A stretch of DNA of 64,000 bases, from positions 1,488,001 to 1,552,000 of the forward strand of contig CP019882.1 of the NCBI GenBank assembly GCA_002007745.1, read 5' to 3'. The notes under the pieces are model-generated. The model was not told the origin of the DNA. It searched no databases and saw only the letters and a program-made list of their open reading frames with translations. A program made the position numbers and the translations under genes. Source of the stretch: Mycolicibacterium litorale (lineage in GTDB: Bacteria; Actinomycetota; Actinomycetes; Mycobacteriales; Mycobacteriaceae). Position 1 is the first letter of the stretch; each line of letters opens with the position of its first letter. Below, one piece after another: positions 51,368-59,245 of this stretch.

Positions 51368-51372
51368 GGCCC

Positions 51373-52047
51373 ATGTCGCGACCTTCCACTCGAGTCAGCC
51401 GCCTGCCGGAAAAGCAAAGCACCTCCCGGAGCCGTCTCGACGAGCTACTCGACGCAACACCGCTGGCCACCATCGCGCTGGTGCGCGACGGACACCCGGT
51501 GATCTTCCCGGTCGGTTTCGCCCGGATCGACGACGAGTTGGTGATCCACGGTTCCACCGGTTCACCGTGGATGCGCCAGCTCGCCGGTGGCGCCGCGGCC
51601 GCGGTGTCCATTACCGCGCTCGACGGTGTTCTGGTGGCCCGCAGTGGGTTCGAGTCGTCCTTCCAGTTCCGCAGTGCCGTGCTGTTCGGAACGTTCGAGG
51701 TGGTGCCGGAGGCGGACAAGGTCCGCTATCTGGAGACACTGACCGACACGTTCATCCCTGGCCGGGTGGCCGAACTGCGGCCGAGCAACCGCAAGGAGTT
51801 GGCGGCCACGCTGGCGTTGCGGATGCCCATCGCGACGGACAACTGGTCACTCAAGATCGGTGACGGGTGGCCCGAGGACGAAGACGAGGACATCGCGGCC
51901 GGTGCGTGGGCGGGGGTGGTTCCGTTGACGACCGTGTACGGGGAACCGCAACGGGCCCCGGACTGCGACGCGCAGACCCCGGTGCCGCCCTCGGTCACCG
52001 CTATGTCCGGGGAGTTGTCGAATCGGCGTGGCCGCCGACCTCGCTGA
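51373..52047 (+). CDS. Pyridoxamine 5'-phosphate oxidase-fold flavin-binding protein
   Basis: 224 residues starting MSRPSTRVSRLPEKQSTSRS. The split beta-barrel of the PPOX superfamily is seen in LLDATPLATIALVRDGHPVIF, FARIDDELVIHGSTGSPWMR and SVLFGTFEVV-like (AVLFGTFEVVPEADKVRYLE). Flavin or F420 binding is likely. It begins 5 bases after the lactate monooxygenase gene, so the three flavoproteins form a probable operon. Its last 47 bases overlap the 3' end of the convergent MFS gene on the other strand, which is unusually long. Confidence 0.85.
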   Translation: MSRPSTRVSRLPEKQSTSRSRLDELLDATPLATIALVRDGHPVIFPVGFARIDDELVIHGSTGSPWMRQLAGGAAAAVSITALDGVLVARSGFESSFQFRSAVLFGTFEVVPEADKVRYLETLTDTFIPGRVAELRPSNRKELAATLALRMPIATDNWSLKIGDGWPEDEDEDIAAGAWAGVVPLTTVYGEPQRAPDCDAQTPVPPSVTAMSGELSNRRGRRPR

Positions 52048-53431
52048 CGACCGGCTTGGGGCGGAGGACCAAGCTGAACGCCAGTGCCACTATCCCGATT
52101 CCGACGCAGGTCCAGAACGCGGCCTGGAACGTGGAATCTGTGCCCGAGCCGACCATCGGTCCGGCCCAGGCGAATCCCAGGGAGAATCCGATCCCGTAAC
52201 TGGCGTTGGCGATACCGGGCAGCGCTCCGGGCTCCTCGTCAGACGCCTGGAGCACACCCAGTGAACTCAGTGGAGTGAGAATCACTGCGGTGCAGGTAAA
52301 TCCGAAGACAACCATCAGTGCCATCACGGCGTACTGATGCTCGGCGAAAATCGCCATCAGGGCGACGACCACGATGGTGGCGGCGATTCCGGCGCGCAGC
52401 ACCGTCACGAACCCGATGCGGACGGCGAGCCGGCCGACGAATGGTGCGGTCAACACTTGCACGATCGCCCCGGGAGTCAGAAACAACGCCGCCGTCATCG
52501 TGGCGTTGAGCCCGAAGCCAGAGTCCGGATCTTCGGCCATGCTCGGCACGATGAACCCGAGTACCACCATGAACGACCCCATCACCAGGACGGTCACCAG
52601 CAGCAACGGCCATGCTTCACGTGAGCGCATGTGCGCGACGGCGACGAGCGGATGGTTCACCCGCTTGTCCACGATCAGCAGCGCGACCAGGCACACCACC
52701 GTCACAACGATCCAGACCAGCGCGGGCCCCGAGGTCCAGCCCGCGTGGCCGCCGTTGGACAGGAACAGCGTGATGCCGGTGACGGCCAGCGCGATGAAGA
52801 CGGCGCCGATCCAATCCATCCGGCCCCGGGCGCGGGCCGTGGCGTCATCGGTGGGCACCCACCTCCAGGCGAATACGACCGCCACGATTCCGACCGCCAA
52901 GATGAGTGCGAAGATCGATCGGTAGCCGAAGGCGTCGGTCATGATCCCGGCAAGGAACGCATCGCCGCCGGCCACTCCGCCGTTGATCGAGGCCATGACA
53001 CCGCAGCACACTCCGAACGTCGCCCCGCTGAGCCGCGCCCGCAGAATCAGGAAGGCCAGCCCGTAGGTGATGTTCGAGGTGCCCTGCAGGAATCTGCCGG
53101 CCACCACGAGCGGTAGTGACGTGCTCAGGCACAGCACCGTCCCGACGCACAACACGATCAGAATGCCGATCAGGACCCGCTTTCGGCCGATGTAGTCGCT
53201 CCATCGGATCAACACCACGTTGGCGATCGCACCAGCCAAGTAGAACGGTGTCGACATGGCGACGAATGCTCCCGGCCCCAACGTCTCGTTGATGTCGCGT
53301 ACCGCTGGCGACAGCATCGTGGCGTTGAGCGAGAACGACATCAGCGAGAAGACCAACGCCGCCACCAGGAACACGATCTGTCGGCGAGACAGGGAATCGG
53401 ACTCGGCTGCGATGACGGGCGGCTGACTCAC
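52001..53431 (-). CDS. MFS transporter, 14-segment drug-resistance type
   Basis: 476 residues from GTG 53431 (VSQPPVIAAESDSLSRRQIV), with GAGGAG 8 bases upstream. Length and about fourteen helices fit the DHA2 branch. The TM2-3 loop (IRWSDYIGRKRVLIG) is a motif A variant and RLSGATFGVCCGVMASINGG follows TM4. The N-terminal cytoplasmic tail is short. Substrate unknown. Its 3' end overlaps the PPOX gene antisense by 47 bases; its 5' gap to the next minus-strand gene is 108 bases and should hold the promoter. Confidence 0.88.
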   Translation of the reverse strand: MSQPPVIAAESDSLSRRQIVFLVAALVFSLMSFSLNATMLSPAVRDINETLGPGAFVAMSTPFYLAGAIANVVLIRWSDYIGRKRVLIGILIVLCVGTVLCLSTSLPLVVAGRFLQGTSNITYGLAFLILRARLSGATFGVCCGVMASINGGVAGGDAFLAGIMTDAFGYRSIFALILAVGIVAVVFAWRWVPTDDATARARGRMDWIGAVFIALAVTGITLFLSNGGHAGWTSGPALVWIVVTVVCLVALLIVDKRVNHPLVAVAHMRSREAWPLLLVTVLVMGSFMVVLGFIVPSMAEDPDSGFGLNATMTAALFLTPGAIVQVLTAPFVGRLAVRIGFVTVLRAGIAATIVVVALMAIFAEHQYAVMALMVVFGFTCTAVILTPLSSLGVLQASDEEPGALPGIANASYGIGFSLGFAWAGPMVGSGTDSTFQAAFWTCVGIGIVALAFSLVLRPKPVVSEVGGHADSTTPRT

Positions 53432-53539
53432 GAAAGTCGCTCCTCTACGGCCGTCCAGCAACTTCAGTGCATCGTATGGGACCGCTTGCCGCAGCGTCGG
53501 CCTTTGCCACTCGCCGACATCGTGGCCCGAATGTCTGGT

Positions 53540-53689
53540 TCAGCGGCGGTTGAGAGAGCCGAGTAGTGCTCGCCAGAGGGCGCGGTACCTCTCGGGGAAA
53601 ACGATGTCCTCGGTGTTGCGCGTGGAACCGTCAGGAAGCTCGCGGTTTTCGCGCGAGTCCGGCTGCGGACGGTCGTCGGATTCGGCCAT
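53540..53689 (-). CDS. Small hydrophilic protein of unknown function
   Basis: 49 codons from ATG 53689, MAESDDRPQPDSRENRELPD at the start and ERYRALWRALLGSLNRR at the end. GAGGAA lies 7 bases upstream, a convincing ribosome site. The acidic/polar N-terminus followed by a basic amphipathic helix is a common plan for small mycobacterial proteins. I recognise no family. The frame remains open upstream to 54139 but without a start signal. Confidence 0.5.
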   Translation of the reverse strand: MAESDDRPQPDSRENRELPDGSTRNTEDIVFPERYRALWRALLGSLNRR

Positions 53690-54047
53690 GGTCGTTCCTC
53701 GCTGACGGCACGGACACTTCACCCTAGCGCGGGCTGCGGCCGTGGTGAACGGTTCTGCCACAGTTCGTTCGCGCACGCAGCGGATCGTCAGGGACGGTGA
53801 CCCCCGATCCAGCGGCTGCAGCAGCAACCGCCAACGAGGTTCACGCTCCTTCCCATCGCCGTCGATGGGCACGCGCCGCGGTCGCGCCCCCACCGCGGCG
53901 GCGTCGTTGCCGTGGTTCTGCTGGTAGTGGTCGAGAAGTGCTTCGGCAGTTGACCTGTGGCCGATGTAGGGCTCGCCCCGGTGATAGCCATGCGCACGGT
54001 TCGCCCCTCGGTTGTCCGTCGCAGGGGTCTGCCCGCAGCGCGACCGG
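53690..54047. other. 358-base gap with no gene I can support
   Basis: Several open frames cross this interval on both strands (for example the minus-strand extension of the 49-codon gene), but none has a ribosome site or a recognisable domain, and their Arg/Pro/Ala-rich translations look like high-GC noise. I see no tRNA or convincing terminator. A degenerate gene remnant cannot be excluded. Confidence 0.5.
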
Positions 54048-54893
54048 TTAAACGCGAGGTCGGTGGTCACCGTCCCGCGGCGTCCAGTTGGCCGGGTCCA
54101 TGACACCCGAATACATCGGCAACGCGAGCGGCGAGTCACCGGGCCGCCACTGTTGCCACATTCGGTTCAACCCCGCCGTGCCGTACCGGCGGACCTGGTC
54201 GACGGCGGCCAGATCGATGACGTCGGTGAGCACGGTGTCTTCCGCTCCCACCGCCTCCACCCGCACTCGGCCCTCGGGGTCGACCAGAAGACTGCGACCA
54301 ACCCCATCCGGTGCGGCGGCGTTCACGCTGGCGACGAAGACTTGGTTCACGATCGCGTTGGCCCGGGCCAGCACGATCTCCTGCGCCCGGTCGGCTGTCG
54401 GTGTCAGTACCACGTTGAGCACCAGCTCAGCGCCCAGCCAGGCCAGGTGTCGGGTGCTCTCCGGAAACCAGGCGTCGTAGCAGATCGACAGTCCCAGCCG
54501 GCCGAACCCCGGCATGGTGAAGACGACGAAATGGTCACCAGGTGTCGTCGTCTCATAGGGGCGCCACGGAAAGATCTTCCGGTACGAGGCAATTCGCCGG
54601 CCTTCCGGCGAGAGGACCACAGCGGTGTTGTACACCTGGCCGGCCTCGTCGCGTTCGTAGACGCTCCCGGGCGCCAGCCACAGGCCCAGGTCACCGGCGA
54701 GTTCGGCGAGCCGGCGGTCGCGTGGGCCGTCGAGTGGTTCGGCGTCGGTCATCTGCTTGCACAGGTGCAGTTCCGGATGCACGACGAGCCGGACTTGCGG
54801 CCGCTCGGCCGTCAGCCGCTCGACCTGCGTGCTGTAGTCGTCGAGGCTGCGTGCCGGAGCCTGCACCAGGGCGAGGGGGAGGGGTCTGCTCAT
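54048..54893 (-). CDS. Carbon-nitrogen hydrolase (nitrilase superfamily amidase)
   Basis: 281 residues from ATG 54893 (MSRPLPLALVQAPARSLDDY), overlapping the stop of the permease gene (ATGA). The Glu-Lys-Cys triad is visible: Glu in LVVHPELHLC (about 41), Lys in IASYRKIFPWRPYE (about 114) and Cys in GLSICYDAWFPESTRH (about 148). The family hydrolyses nitriles, amides or carbamoyl groups. Translational coupling to an amino-acid permease suggests it acts on an imported amine or amino-acid derivative. Confidence 0.92.
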   Translation of the reverse strand: MSRPLPLALVQAPARSLDDYSTQVERLTAERPQVRLVVHPELHLCKQMTDAEPLDGPRDRRLAELAGDLGLWLAPGSVYERDEAGQVYNTAVVLSPEGRRIASYRKIFPWRPYETTTPGDHFVVFTMPGFGRLGLSICYDAWFPESTRHLAWLGAELVLNVVLTPTADRAQEIVLARANAIVNQVFVASVNAAAPDGVGRSLLVDPEGRVRVEAVGAEDTVLTDVIDLAAVDQVRRYGTAGLNRMWQQWRPGDSPLALPMYSGVMDPANWTPRDGDHRPRV

Positions 54894-56226
54894 CGGGAAC
54901 CGCCCGAGGTAGTTGCGCGCCGTCTCGCGGCCAGCAGATGCAGGATGGCACCCGCGCCGAGCAGAATCGCGGCGAAGAGCCACACCTTCGCGCTCTGCTG
55001 AGTCAGCAAGAGCACGCATGAACACACGCCGAGCACCGGCACCGGTGTCCACACCCGGAAATGCCGATGTTCCACGGTGTCCCGTCGCAAGACGAGCACG
55101 GCGACGTTGGTCGAGATGAACACGAACAACAGCAGCAGCACCACCGTCTCGGCCAGTGTCGACAGCTCGCCGACCGACGTCAGCACCATCGCTACCACGG
55201 TGGTCGCCACGATCGCCGCCCACGGGGTCCGCCGATTCGGCAGCACGGCTGCGAGCCCGCCGGGAAGCAATCCGTGCTCGGCCATCCCAAAGGTCAGCCG
55301 GCTGGCCATGATCATGGTGAGCAGCGCGCCGTTGGCCACCGCGACCAACGCGATCAGGCTGAAGACGTGATCGGGAATCCCCACGCCAGTCGCGGCAACC
55401 ACCGACAGCAGCGGGCCCGACGACTTCGACAGATCTTCGGGGGCAAGGCGATGGCGCTGGCGATGCCTACCAGTACGTACACCACGCCGGCGGTGATCAG
55501 GGCACCGAACAGGGCGCGGGGATATACCCGGCTGGGGTCACGAATCTCCTCAGCCACATTCGCCGAGGTCTCAAAGCCGACGAACGAGTAATACGCCACG
55601 ATCGCGGCTCCCAGGACGGCCAGCGCCGGAGACGTGCCCGGCGGGAACTCGCTGACCCGCGAGGCGTCGCCACCGCCCCGGCCGACCATGATCCCCACTG
55701 CGACGACGACGATGATGAGTCCGCTGAGTTCGATCACGGTCATCACCGTGTTGCTCTTGACCGATTCGCTGATTCCGCGGGCATTGAGGCAGGCCACCAA
55801 GAGAAGGAAGACCATCGCGGCCGGGACCGCCGGGACGTCGAGGAATGTCCGCAGGTAGTCCCCGGCGAACGCGAGCGCCAAGCCCGCGGCGCTGGTGACC
55901 CCGGCGGCGAGCATGCAGAACCCGACGAGAAACGAGATGATCGGCCGGTTGAACGCACGTTCAGCGAAGACCGCGGCCCCGCCCGCCTTCGGATACTTGG
56001 TCACCAACTCGGCGTACGAACCGGCCGTACACAGGGCCAGCAACAGGGCGATCAACAGCGGTGCCCACAGCACCCCGCCGACCTTCTGCGACAGCACCCC
56101 CATCAACGCGTAGACCCCGGCGCCCAAGACGTCACCGAGGATGAAGAGGTACAGCAGTGGGCCGGTGATCCGCCGTTTGAGCTTGCCGGGCTCGGTATCG
56201 GATGCCAGTGCGTCGGAGGTCGTCAT
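54890..56226 (-). pseudogene. APC-family amino acid permease, frameshifted as sequenced
   Basis: About 445 codons in two frames. The N-terminal part begins at ATG 56226 (MTTSDALASDTEPGKLKRRI), includes YLFILGDVLGAGVYALMGVL, KYPKAGGAAVFAERAF and SFVGFETSANVAEEIRDPSR, and reaches SAIALPP. The rest (LLSVVAATGVGIPDHVFSLI onward) is in another frame. The break is the G5 run at 55439-55443 (C5 in the coding strand), where one more base restores ...ALPPEDLSKSSGPLLSVVAA. Around twelve helices in total, as expected for an APC permease. It is coupled to the nitrilase gene. Sequence error is likelier than decay. Confidence 0.85.
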
Positions 56227-56303
56227 GGGCTCAGGGATAACCGCTCGAGGGCGGGACAATACGCGGAACTCGACGCGGTCTCGCGGTGGCGTAGCGTGTC
56301 AAC

Positions 56304-56600
56304 ATGGCGACCCTGAAGGTGCGCGTGCCTGCAACGGTTGACGTGACAGCGCTCCAGTCCGAAATCGTCACGGCGCTGGCCGATCGGCTGCGCGATGACC
56401 ACGGTTACAGCCTGGTCGGCAATTCCGCGGATTCAGGTGAATATCGTCTGGCGCCATCGGGGTCGATCGTCGTGCGCAGCCAGGGCGATGTGGTGACGGT
56501 CAAACTCCGCGGTGTCGATGCCGACGCCGGTGATCTGTTCACCGTGGTCAGTGGGGAACTCGAGCAACGCCACGACGGCGTTCACATCGAGATCGACTGA
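56304..56600 (+). CDS. Conserved small protein of unknown function
   Basis: 98 residues starting MATLKVRVPATVDVTALQSE. The message is probably leaderless: TAGCGT at 56292-56297 ends 6 bases before ATG and there is no ribosome site. The translation alternates beta strands and helices (LKVRVPA, IVTALADRL, EYRLAPSGSIVVRSQGDVVT, VHIEID), suggesting a compact alpha/beta fold. I do not recognise the family. The neighbouring 56601-56928 interval has only the short frame described separately and the promoter region of the hemophore-related gene. Confidence 0.6.
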   Translation: MATLKVRVPATVDVTALQSEIVTALADRLRDDHGYSLVGNSADSGEYRLAPSGSIVVRSQGDVVTVKLRGVDADAGDLFTVVSGELEQRHDGVHIEID

Positions 56601-56682
56601 CTAGCCCTCGCTGTCCGCGTGGTGGTCGCCGTGAACACCTCCTCAGAACCGTCGGTCATCCGTACCCCTGGGGCACCGCTGG

Positions 56683-56748
56683 TCACCACCGCGACGTGGG
56701 GCGGTCGGCGAATCGCGCATTCTGCATGGCGGGGTGATAGCCGCCCAT
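56683..56748 (-). CDS. 21-codon open frame with an ideal ribosome site
   Basis: ATG 56748 on the minus strand is preceded 6 bases upstream by a perfect AGGAGG (56755-56760), rare in this window. The product would be MGGYHPAMQNARFADRPTSRW. No downstream gene follows on this strand within 380 bases (the next is across the plus-strand 98-codon gene), so it is not an obvious leader peptide. It could be a true small peptide, the 5' remnant of a lost gene, or chance. Confidence 0.3.
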   Translation of the reverse strand: MGGYHPAMQNARFADRPTSRW

Positions 56749-56928
56749 GGCGGTCCTCCTCGGCTGTCGGAGGTTAAGACACACCCCGAGCGGGCCGCCC
56801 GCGACTCCGCGCGGACACCGCAATATCGCATAGATCAATCGCGTTCAGGAGATCTGGTCAATCAGCTCGTGATTAACTTGCCCTCGTCCAGAGCTACCGG
56901 GTCCCGGCAAACGAAGGGGCGCACGCCC

Positions 56929-57288
56929 ATGAAGTCCACACCGCGCTTACGAAGTGTCGTCATAGTTTGCGCGTTGGCGACCGGGGTTCCGCTCGGACTG
57001 GCAGGGTCGGCGTCGGGGGACACGGTGATGGATGCGCTGGTGAATACGTCCTGCAGTTATGCACAGGTCACCGCCGCGCTCGGTGCGCAGGCGCCGGCGT
57101 TGGCCGCCCAGTTGACTTATCGGCCGGACATGCAGGCCGGCCTCCAGCAGTTCCTGGCGATGCCGGCGGATCAACGTCAGCAGGCGCTGGCACAGCAGCA
57201 GGCCGCCAATCCACAGCTGCAGGCGGCCCTCGCCGCGCAATTCGGCCCCCAGGTCGTGCAGGTCGCCAACACCTGCATGAACTACTGA
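56929..57288 (+). CDS. Hemophore-related secreted heme-binding protein
   Basis: 119 residues from ATG 56929 (MKSTPRLRSVVIVCALATGV), with GAAGGGG about 10 bases upstream. A signal peptide ends near AGSASGD. The mature part is a small helical domain with two cysteines (NTSCSYAQV near the start, NTCMNY at the end) and the YRPDMQAGLQQFLAMPADQR repeat-like segment, the plan of the mycobacterial hemophore-related family (Rv0203 relatives). It would bind heme outside the cell. No IdeR iron box could be seen upstream. Confidence 0.8.
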   Translation: MKSTPRLRSVVIVCALATGVPLGLAGSASGDTVMDALVNTSCSYAQVTAALGAQAPALAAQLTYRPDMQAGLQQFLAMPADQRQQALAQQQAANPQLQAALAAQFGPQVVQVANTCMNY

Positions 57289-57401
57289 GCCGGCCTTCGT
57301 AACCACGGACTACGCCGTCGACGCGGGGCCTGAGCGTGACCCGCCGCCACCATAAATTCGGTTATGCCGGCGGCTCGCCCGCTCGCCCGGGGTGTGCCGA
57401 A

Positions 57402-57424
57402 GCGCCTCGCGCAACGCGAGGCGC
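57402..57424. terminator. Hairpin downstream of the hemophore-related gene
   Basis: GCGCCTCGCG (57402-57411) pairs perfectly with CGCGAGGCGC (57415-57424) around a CAA loop. It lies 114 bases after the hemophore stop and about 200 bases before pfaD, without a T tract. It may end the upstream transcript. The rest of the 57289-57626 gap holds only the regulatory sites listed next. Confidence 0.5.
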
Positions 57425-57571
57425 GCACCTGATCCCGCCGACGTCGGCCGCGCTGGGTACGCCGAGAAGAACGGGCAAAACGCAGCGCACACGCGCCATT
57501 TCGGCAACGATCCTGACAGACCGCGGCGGCCGTGGCGAGCAGAGATTCCGTCGGGTGAGTGCCCGGGGGTA

Positions 57572-57583
57572 AGAACGTGTTCT
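57572..57583. promoter_or_regulatory. KstR-like operator in front of pfaD
   Basis: AGAACGTGTTCT has arms AGAAC and GTTCT around a two-base centre. Extended by one base on each side it is aagAACgtGTTcta, which fits the mycobacterial KstR motif TnnAACnnGTTnnA at all fixed positions but the first. It lies about 45 bases before ATG 57627. A TetR-family lipid regulator is the natural candidate; which one is inference. Confidence 0.45.
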
Positions 57584-57612
57584 AAAACCGGGATTTGTCG
57601 CGCGCGTAAGGT

Positions 57613-57618
57613 TAGAGT
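57613..57618 (+). promoter_or_regulatory. -10 hexamer of pfaD, probable leaderless start
   Basis: TAGAGT at 57613-57618 ends 8 bases before ATG 57627, and there is no Shine-Dalgarno sequence between them. This fits a leaderless pfaD transcript that starts at or near the ATG. The KstR-like operator lies just upstream and would overlap the -35 region. Confidence 0.45.
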
Positions 57619-57626
57619 CCCTCCTC

Positions 57627-59237
57627 ATGCAGGCCACGTTGGCTAACTCTCATCCAGCGATCGGCGCCTCGTCGACGCCGCTTGGTCCGCCCGATGTCAG
57701 TGCGGCGCTCGCCGAGGTGCGGAGACCGGTCGCCGTCGTCGCCTCTGGCGAGGGTCCCCAGCCTGTGCTCCTCGACAACGGCGGGCTACTGACCCCCGGG
57801 CTGCTGCGCCAACAGGTGCTTGCCGTGTTGCCGCCGATCTATCCGGAGTGGCTCGGTGACCGCAGCTTCACCGCGACGCACGGCGTCCGGTTCCCCTATG
57901 TGATCGGTGAGATGGCCCGCGGGATCGCCACCCCACGGATGACCGTCGAAGGGGTGCGTGCCGGAGGGATGGCCTTCTACGGCAGCGCCGGGCTGGACCT
58001 GGCCACCGTCGAAGCAGGAATCCGAGAGATCCAGGACGCCCTCGGCGTGGACGCTCGCGGCTGGGGCGCCAACCTGATCCACAACGTCCAAAGCGAAGGC
58101 ATGGAGCTGGCCACGGTCGATCTGTTCCATCGCCTGGGTGTCCGGTACGTGTCGGCTTCGGCGTTCATGCGACTGACGCCGGCGGTTGTCCTGTACGCCG
58201 CGAAAGGGCTGCGCCGCGATGGGCGCGGGCAGATCGTCCGTGGCGGCCGTATCTTCGCCAAGGTCTCCCGCGAGGAGGTGGCGCGCCAGTTCCTGTCCCC
58301 AGCGCCCGAGGCGATGTTGAGCGCGTTGGTCGCGGAGGGTCGCATCTCGGCTGAGGAGGCCACCCTTGCCAGCCAGATCCCGGTTGCGGAGGACATCACC
58401 GCCGAGGCGGACTCCGGCGGGCACACCGACAACCGGGCATTGACCGTGCTGCTCCCGGGCCTGATCAGGCTGCGCGACGAGATCGCGACCGCCCACGGCT
58501 ACCGGATCCTGCCCCGAGTGGGTGCCGCCGGCGGGCTCGGAACCCCGGCGGCTGTCGCCGCCGCGTTCGCCGCCGGAGCGGCCTACGTCCTGACCGGTTC
58601 GGTCAACCAGTCCGCGATCGAGAGCGGTCTGTCGCCCGACGCGCGGACGCTGCTGGGCCTGGCCGACTCCACCGACGTCGCAATGGCGCCCGCGGCCGAC
58701 ATGTTCGAGCTGGGCGTGACCGTCCAAGTCCTCAAGCGCGGCACGATGTTCGCTCAACGCGGACATCGGTTGGCTGACTTCTACCGGCGCTACGCCTCGC
58801 TCGAAGAGGCACCTCCGCAGGAGCTCGCAAACCTCGAGGCGACGGTTCTCGGCCGCCGGGTAGCCGATATCTGGGCGGACACTGAGGCCTTCTTCGCCAC
58901 CAGCGACCCCCGGCAAGTGGAGCGTGCGGCCGTCGATCCGAAGCATCGCATGGCGCTGGTGTTCCGCTGGTATCTGTTCACCGGTTCGCAGTGGGCCCGG
59001 GACGGCAACACCGCCCGTCGCGCCGACTATCAGATCTGGTGCGGTCCGGCGATGGGCGGCTTCAACCAATGGGTCCGGGGGAGTTTCCTCGAGCCCGTGG
59101 AGGCACGCACCGTGCGCCAGATCGCGCTCAACCTGCTGGAAGGAGCCGCAACCGTGACTCGCGCCGGGCAGCTGCGCACCGCCGGGGTGGCCCTGCCGGC
59201 TTCCGCATTCGATTTTCGTCCACGTCCTCTCGGATAA
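57627..59237 (+). CDS. pfaD: PfaD-family FMN enoyl reductase (PUFA/polyketide synthase trans-ER)
   Basis: 536 residues starting MQATLANSHPAIGASSTPLG. The PfaD family is recognised from IGEMARGIATPRMTVEGVRA, FYGSAGLDLATVEAGI, GGRIFAKVSREEVARQFLSP and the nitronate-monooxygenase-type phosphate loop ILPRVGAAGGLGTPAAVAAA. PfaD proteins are TIM-barrel FMN enoyl reductases that serve PfaA-C synthases or trans-AT PKSs in trans. The gene is followed after 8 bases by the pfaA-type synthase. Full length, no frameshift. The final saturation step it catalyses depends on the synthase product, which is unknown. Confidence 0.93.
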   Translation: MQATLANSHPAIGASSTPLGPPDVSAALAEVRRPVAVVASGEGPQPVLLDNGGLLTPGLLRQQVLAVLPPIYPEWLGDRSFTATHGVRFPYVIGEMARGIATPRMTVEGVRAGGMAFYGSAGLDLATVEAGIREIQDALGVDARGWGANLIHNVQSEGMELATVDLFHRLGVRYVSASAFMRLTPAVVLYAAKGLRRDGRGQIVRGGRIFAKVSREEVARQFLSPAPEAMLSALVAEGRISAEEATLASQIPVAEDITAEADSGGHTDNRALTVLLPGLIRLRDEIATAHGYRILPRVGAAGGLGTPAAVAAAFAAGAAYVLTGSVNQSAIESGLSPDARTLLGLADSTDVAMAPAADMFELGVTVQVLKRGTMFAQRGHRLADFYRRYASLEEAPPQELANLEATVLGRRVADIWADTEAFFATSDPRQVERAAVDPKHRMALVFRWYLFTGSQWARDGNTARRADYQIWCGPAMGGFNQWVRGSFLEPVEARTVRQIALNLLEGAATVTRAGQLRTAGVALPASAFDFRPRPLG

Positions 59238-59245
59238 GGGTTACC

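Noticed and set aside
53540..54139. 199-codon minus-strand gene including the 49-codon frame
   Set aside because: The upstream part has no ribosome site and looks like compositional noise; only the ATG at 53689 has a good GAGGAA.
57572..57583. LexA/SOS box before pfaD
   Set aside because: Mycobacterial SOS boxes have four bases between GAAC and GTTC. Here there are two, which fits the KstR pattern better.
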